Assembly: GCA_963626285.1 (NCBI GenBank)
Contig: CAVFWQ010000091.1
Coordinates: 1 to 8,159, forward strand
Source: CAVDRM01 sp963626285
GTDB taxonomy: Bacteria > Bacillota > Clostridia > Christensenellales > Aristaeellaceae
Direction of reading: 5' to 3'
DNA: 8,159 bases
Below, one piece after another: positions 4,918 through 8,159 of this stretch; within the stretch, counting starts at the first letter, position 1, and every line of letters starts with the position of its first letter. A program made the position numbers and the translations under genes. The notes beneath the pieces are model-generated. The model worked only from the letters and a program-made list of their open reading frames with translations. It was not told where the DNA came from and did no database searches.

Positions 4918-6915
4918 TTATTCCTGATTCAGCAGCAGTCCTGCGCGGACATTCAGCGCTTCCTGGTCGATGGCATCCTCAAAGAGCTGATTTAAGGCAG
5001 GCTGACCCTTTTGCGCCAGCACCTGACGCAGCTTTTCTGCCAGCGCTTCCTCAGCATCGGTGAATTGCAAATCATCGCGCTGGGTGCGGCAGGAGGCCAA
5101 ATCGAGCTGAACATTCTCGGTGTCATCGGCCAGCGTCCAGACCGCGTTGGCGGCAGAGCGTAGCTTGCGCAGCAGCATTTCCGACACTTCATCGCCATTG
5201 ACACGGGTCAGGGCGATGATGGTCAGGCTGCCTCCCTCCTTGGTCAGGCGGGCTGCGCCGAAGAAGCAGCGGACGCGGCTGAAGGCGTAGCCTGTCACTC
5301 CGCAGGGAAGGGGACGGGCATTCTGCGGCGCGGCCATGTCATAGGCGTTCAGCAGCCGATTCATATCATCAACAATGATGACGACATCATTTTTCTGCTC
5401 CACGAGACGCATGGCGCGTTCCAGCGCCAGCTCGCACACGCGAACCTGCGTTTCGGGCGTTTCGTCCATGTTGGCGGCCAGCACTTCGCCCTTTACCTTG
5501 TCCCGAAGGGCGGTGGCCTCCTCCGGCTTTTCGTCGATCAGCAGCATCATCTGCTTGGTACTGGGGTGACGCTGAGAAATCGTATCCGTCAGCATCTTTA
5601 AGAAGGCATTCTGATTCGCAGCGGACGGGGAGGCGACCAAGGCACGTTGGCCGAAGCCCAAGGGACAGAGCGTATCGATTTGGCGCAGAAGGATGTTTCC
5701 GGCTGCACGCGGGGTCAACACAAGGCGCTTGCGCGGATACATGGCGGTCATCTGGTCAAACTGCGGCCGTTCGCCCACATCATCGACGGGGACATCGTTG
5801 ACCTTGGTGATGTAAAGGAGGTTGCTGAAGCGGTCGGTGTCACGCGGGACGCGGGTCTTGCCCTCGATATAGTCGCCGGAGCGCAGATGAAAGCGCCGAA
5901 TCTGCGCATAGGATACATATACATCATTCTTGCCCGGCAGCAAGCCGTTGGAGCGGAGGAAGCCGTGTCCCTCCGGCTGCGGCTCTAAAATGCCGCTGCC
6001 GTCAACGCATTCTCCGGCAGACATCAGGTCATTCAGCGTGGGACGCTGCTGCACGGCATTGTCACGCGGGGCATAGCCCGCATTATATCCGCTGTTATAG
6101 CCCGCGCTGCGCGGCTGATAAGAGGAGCGGTAATCCTGATAGCCGGATTGACGCTGCTCATACCCGCCGGACGCACGGTAATCCTGCGGGTTGTCCTGCT
6201 GATAGCTGTTTTGGTCGGCAGGACCGAAGCGCTGCGGTGCGGGATAGGAGCGCTGCTGTGGCGCAGGGGTCTGCGTCTGCGGATAGGTCGGACGCTGCTG
6301 AACGGGCGCTTGTGTCTGACCGTAGGCGGGACGCTGCTGTCCCGGTGTGCGCGGCTGATAGCCGGCACCGGTGTTCTGATAATTCGGGTTCTGATAGCCG
6401 GAATTTTGATAGGAAGGATTCTGATAATTCTGCGCCTGATAATTGCTGGGGGAGAAGGCACGGGGATTATGCCATGCGCGGGCGCCTTCCATTGTAAAGG
6501 CAGGGGCTTTGCTGGAGATGGAACTTAACACGCTGGGGCGCTGCTGCGCCGGTGCAGCGGTCTGCGCAGGGGCGGCGGAGGCCGCTGCCGCAGGGACGGA
6601 GGAAGCCTCCTGCTTGGAAGCACGAGCGGCATTCGCCGTCAAAACGGGCACATCATCATCACCGTTCCAGCCGCTGTCGTCATCGGTGATGATGAATGCG
6701 GAACGGACGCGGGGCTGCGCGGCCGTTTCCGGCGCGGACTCCGCAGCAGAAGCGGTCGGCACGACAGGCTGTGCGGCGGCAGCGTTCTTTGCGGCAGCGG
6801 CCTGCAATTTTTCCACAATGCCCTGCTTGTTGATGCCGGCTCCCAGCTTCACGCCCATTTCCTTGGCCAAGCTGCGAAGTTCCAATACGCTCATGCTTTC
6901 AAAATTTTCACTCAT
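4918..6915 (-). CDS. rho: Rho-family transcription termination factor with degenerate ATPase site and prion-like insertion
   Basis: A 665-residue protein; typical Rho has about 420-450. In order: Rho_N/SAP-like helices (about 6-40, LRSLAKEMGVK); an Ala/Pro-rich linker; a Gln/Asn/Tyr-rich disordered stretch (about 158-288) with pentapeptide repeats; a cold-shock-type RNA-binding domain (about 300-375) with GHGFLRS, DVYVSYAQIRRF and SGDYIEGK; and a RecA-like domain (about 385-665). In the last, DEKPEE (catalytic Glu near E462), VDDMNRLLNAYD (Walker B Asp D516), GVTGYAFSRVRCFFGAAR and SLTIIA are readable, and R610 aligns with the arginine finger. The P-loop aligns without a gap but reads S-P-S-A-A-N-Q-N (about 429-436) in place of the usual A-P-P-K-A-G-K-T; the R-loop is about three residues short and lacks its lysine. 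ATP hydrolysis is therefore doubtful although RNA binding looks intact. The start is ATG 6915, 11 bases after GGAGG (6927-6931); TTG 6924 is only 2 bases from that site. It is read from the methyltransferase promoter. Confidence 0.92.
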   Translation of the reverse strand: MSENFESMSVLELRSLAKEMGVKLGAGINKQGIVEKLQAAAAKNAAAAQPVVPTASAAESAPETAAQPRVRSAFIITDDDSGWNGDDDVPVLTANAARASKQEASSVPAAAASAAPAQTAAPAQQRPSVLSSISSKAPAFTMEGARAWHNPRAFSPSNYQAQNYQNPSYQNSGYQNPNYQNTGAGYQPRTPGQQRPAYGQTQAPVQQRPTYPQTQTPAPQQRSYPAPQRFGPADQNSYQQDNPQDYRASGGYEQRQSGYQDYRSSYQPRSAGYNSGYNAGYAPRDNAVQQRPTLNDLMSAGECVDGSGILEPQPEGHGFLRSNGLLPGKNDVYVSYAQIRRFHLRSGDYIEGKTRVPRDTDRFSNLLYITKVNDVPVDDVGERPQFDQMTAMYPRKRLVLTPRAAGNILLRQIDTLCPLGFGQRALVASPSAANQNAFLKMLTDTISQRHPSTKQMMLLIDEKPEEATALRDKVKGEVLAANMDETPETQVRVCELALERAMRLVEQKNDVVIIVDDMNRLLNAYDMAAPQNARPLPCGVTGYAFSRVRCFFGAARLTKEGGSLTIIALTRVNGDEVSEMLLRKLRSAANAVWTLADDTENVQLDLASCRTQRDDLQFTDAEEALAEKLRQVLAQKGQPALNQLFEDAIDQEALNVRAGLLLNQE
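6370..6429 (-). repeat. Four tandem 15-bp units coding [N/S/G]-Y-Q-N-[P/S/T]
   Basis: Inside the rho-family gene four consecutive 15-base units encode NYQNP, SYQNS, GYQNP and NYQNT (residues 163-182 from the ATG at 6915). On the plus strand each unit shows TGATA. Nearby YQ, QQRP and GY motifs continue the low-complexity pattern without strict period. Such repeats can expand or shrink by slippage without breaking the frame. Confidence 0.85.
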
Positions 6916-6972
6916 GTTTGACAATGCCTCCGATATAAAATTGAATGTTGGGAAAATGAGATGATAGAAGAA

Positions 6973-7962
6973 TTATTTGCGGGCGACGAGAACGTCGCGG
7001 GATACGGCCTGTTCAACACGGTGTTCAAACCCTGTATAGGGCGCATCAAGGACGGTCAGCCCGCCGCTTTGCAAAAGTGCGGCCAGCACATCCCTTTTCA
7101 GCGTGTAGGTGTTGAAGGAAACGGAAAGCCCGCCGCCTTTTTTTAATGCGGCCTTCCATAGGGGGATGGCCTCGGCAAGGAGAGATTCCAAGACGTCAAC
7201 TGTTTTTCCCTTTGTCGGCGCGTGCTGAACGCCGTATGGCAGGTCAACGCAGAGGATGTCCGCCGTTTCCTTGGAAACAGCCGGAACAGCGCTTCGGGCA
7301 TCCGCATGAATGAAGGAAAGAAACCGCCGATTGTCCTTTTCGCCGATGCTGTACCGTGTTTCCGGCGCACTCCTGCCATGGCTCAGCGTCTTGGAGGAGT
7401 GCTTGACGGAAAAGCCGATGCGTTCAAATTTGAAAAAGTTTTCCGTGTAGCACATCCCCTCGTGCAGAGAACGGGCGTCGGCATCCAAGCCGACGGCATT
7501 CATGCCTTCGGTCAGCGCACAGAAAAGCGCTGTTCCGCGGCCGCACATGGGGTCAAGCAGCGTGAGCGGGGCTTCTGCCCGTGTTTTACAGGCACAGAGT
7601 GCCAGATTGATGAGCAGGCGGGTAAAGGTGGCATTCGTTTTGCCCTTGTATTTCGGCACATCCGGCATATGCGGGGGAACAAAGGCGGAACGGCAGACCT
7701 CGACAGGGCGCAAAGCACCGCTGTTCTCTGCTTCCGCGGCAAAGTAAAGACAGGAATGGCGGAATAAAAGCGCAAGAGCGTCCGTTCTGTCATTTGGCAG
7801 GGAAAAGGCTAAAAAATCAGCGCCTCCCATATGCGTGAGGGAGACAGATGAGTTAATCCCCGCTTTGTCCAATAGGCATTCCAGTTCATGTACAGACAGG
7901 CTGTGCAGCACCTGTTGATAGCGTGCATTTTCATGGGGTTTCAACGCAAATACTAAATTCAA
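6973..7962 (-). CDS. Trm11-like class I SAM-dependent methyltransferase (UPF0020-type)
   Basis: A Rossmann-fold methyltransferase, probably acting on RNA. From the TTG start it has 329 residues. The N-terminal 95 residues are family-specific. Next come K-Y-K-G-K-T-N-A-T-F (about 104-113) as a lead-in, motif I D137-P-M-C-G-R-G-T, motif II G-L-D-A-D (158-162), a D-A-R segment near 221, and motif IV D240-L-P-Y-G. The D-x-P-Y form is found in N2-guanosine RNA and N6-adenine DNA methylases. The neighbouring P-M-C-G-R-G-T and terminal H-R-V-E-Q-A-V-S-R-D-V-L-V favour the Trm11/TrmG10-like tRNA group; the exact target is not readable. No THUMP domain is evident. Start: GAGG (7970-7973) lies 7 bases before TTG 7962. 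The longer in-frame GTG at 8001 coincides with the predicted transcript start, so it would be leaderless. The rho-family gene follows after 57 bases with no terminator between, suggesting one transcription unit. Confidence 0.82.
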   Translation of the reverse strand: MNLVFALKPHENARYQQVLHSLSVHELECLLDKAGINSSVSLTHMGGADFLAFSLPNDRTDALALLFRHSCLYFAAEAENSGALRPVEVCRSAFVPPHMPDVPKYKGKTNATFTRLLINLALCACKTRAEAPLTLLDPMCGRGTALFCALTEGMNAVGLDADARSLHEGMCYTENFFKFERIGFSVKHSSKTLSHGRSAPETRYSIGEKDNRRFLSFIHADARSAVPAVSKETADILCVDLPYGVQHAPTKGKTVDVLESLLAEAIPLWKAALKKGGGLSVSFNTYTLKRDVLAALLQSGGLTVLDAPYTGFEHRVEQAVSRDVLVARK

Positions 7963-8007
7963 TGAATCGCCTCGTGAAAAAAATACAGTGTATTCAACCA
8001 CAAAATC

Positions 8008-8036
8008 ATTATACCAAAGAAGGATGCGTTTTGCAA
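8008..8036 (-). promoter_or_regulatory. Promoter of the methyltransferase-rho unit
   Basis: On the minus strand, -35 TTGCAA (8031-8036) and a perfect -10 TATAAT (8008-8013) are exactly 17 bases apart. The predicted start is the purine at about 8001, seven bases beyond the -10. This near-consensus, constitutive-looking promoter is the only one found ahead of the two leftward genes. Confidence 0.75.
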
Positions 8037-8050
8037 GAAAAAAATCAAAC

Positions 8051-8079
8051 TATTTTGCAATGGATTGTTGAGCTATAAT
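8051..8079 (+). promoter_or_regulatory. Divergent promoter reading out of the right edge
   Basis: A perfect -10 TATAAT at 8074-8079 faces right. At normal spacing the -35 position (8051-8056, TATTTT) is poor; TTGCAA at 8055-8060 is good but only 13 bases away. The expected start is near 8086. The following 70 bases hold no open start codon that continues (ATG at 8118 meets TAG after one codon), so they are the beginning of an untranslated leader. Confidence 0.45.
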
Positions 8080-8159
8080 ACATAGGTAACACCAAAGGGA
8101 AGAGAAAAGAGAACTCATGTGGTAGAATAGCAAGTAGCAACAAACCAGCCATCACAGAG

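Noticed and set aside
5596..5643. Frameshift as the cause of the missing Rho P-loop
   Set aside because: Flanking residues on both sides align to Rho without a gap and in one frame, and no alternative frame here gives G-K-T.
5647..5988. Plus-strand open frame opposite the rho-family RNA-binding and ATPase regions
   Set aside because: It is antisense to a well-conserved Rho domain, has no good ribosome binding site and no recognisable motif; it reflects codon bias of the real gene.
6915..6924. TTG at 6924 as the start of the rho-family gene
   Set aside because: It lies only 2 bases from the GGAGG site, too close for initiation; ATG 6915 at 11 bases is acceptable.
1..8159. CRISPR array, insertion sequence, tRNA, rRNA or attachment site
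   Set aside because: No regularly spaced direct repeats, transposase motifs, terminal inverted repeats or cloverleaf-like sequences were seen on either strand.

Overview
The window looks like chromosomal DNA of a low-to-mid-GC Firmicute, most likely a gut-type Clostridia (Oscillospiraceae/Ruminococcaceae-like). The evidence is strong GGAGG-type ribosome binding sites, a Xaa-Pro peptidase followed by efp, a CD1247-type zinc-ribbon protein, a 6S RNA whose product-RNA template matches the Bacillus subtilis 6S-1 type, and a Rho with a long low-complexity insertion. No insertion sequence, phage gene, CRISPR array, tRNA or rRNA is visible.

Layout. Positions 1-177 (minus) are the start of a secreted protein, probably of the BspA-like leucine-rich-repeat kind, with a good promoter at 227-255. 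Divergent from it are three small XRE regulators in tandem (330-1364, plus). Next comes an MgtC/SapB membrane protein (1564-2271) with its own -10 element, closed by a terminator at 2295-2342. A promoter directly behind that terminator serves the plus-strand unit of M24 Xaa-Pro peptidase (2396-3463), efp (3515-4072), a 6S RNA (about 4120-4298) and an acidic, Cys/His-rich zinc-ribbon protein (4325-4804). The unit ends at a terminator at 4824-4857. A second hairpin (4872-4899) serves the opposite strand. From there to 8036 the minus strand carries a Trm11-like methyltransferase (stop at 6973) followed by a rho-family gene (4918-6915), read from a near-consensus promoter at 8008-8036. The last 120 bases hold a divergent -10 element and the start of an untranslated leader for a gene outside the window.

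Function. The centre of the window is rich in global gene-expression factors. EF-P relieves ribosome stalling at polyproline, the Xaa-Pro peptidase recycles proline peptides, 6S RNA binds the housekeeping RNA polymerase, and Rho belongs to the transcription-termination family.

Most unusual is the Rho-family protein. Its RNA-binding domain and overall Rho fold are recognisable, but the Walker A P-loop is replaced without any gap: the GKT triad reads Asn-Gln-Asn. The translocating R-loop is shortened. About 130 residues of Gln/Asn/Tyr-rich, prion-like sequence with pentapeptide repeats sit between the N-terminal Rho_N/SAP-like helices and the RNA-binding domain. It looks like an ATPase-dead, condensation-prone Rho relative rather than a normal terminator.
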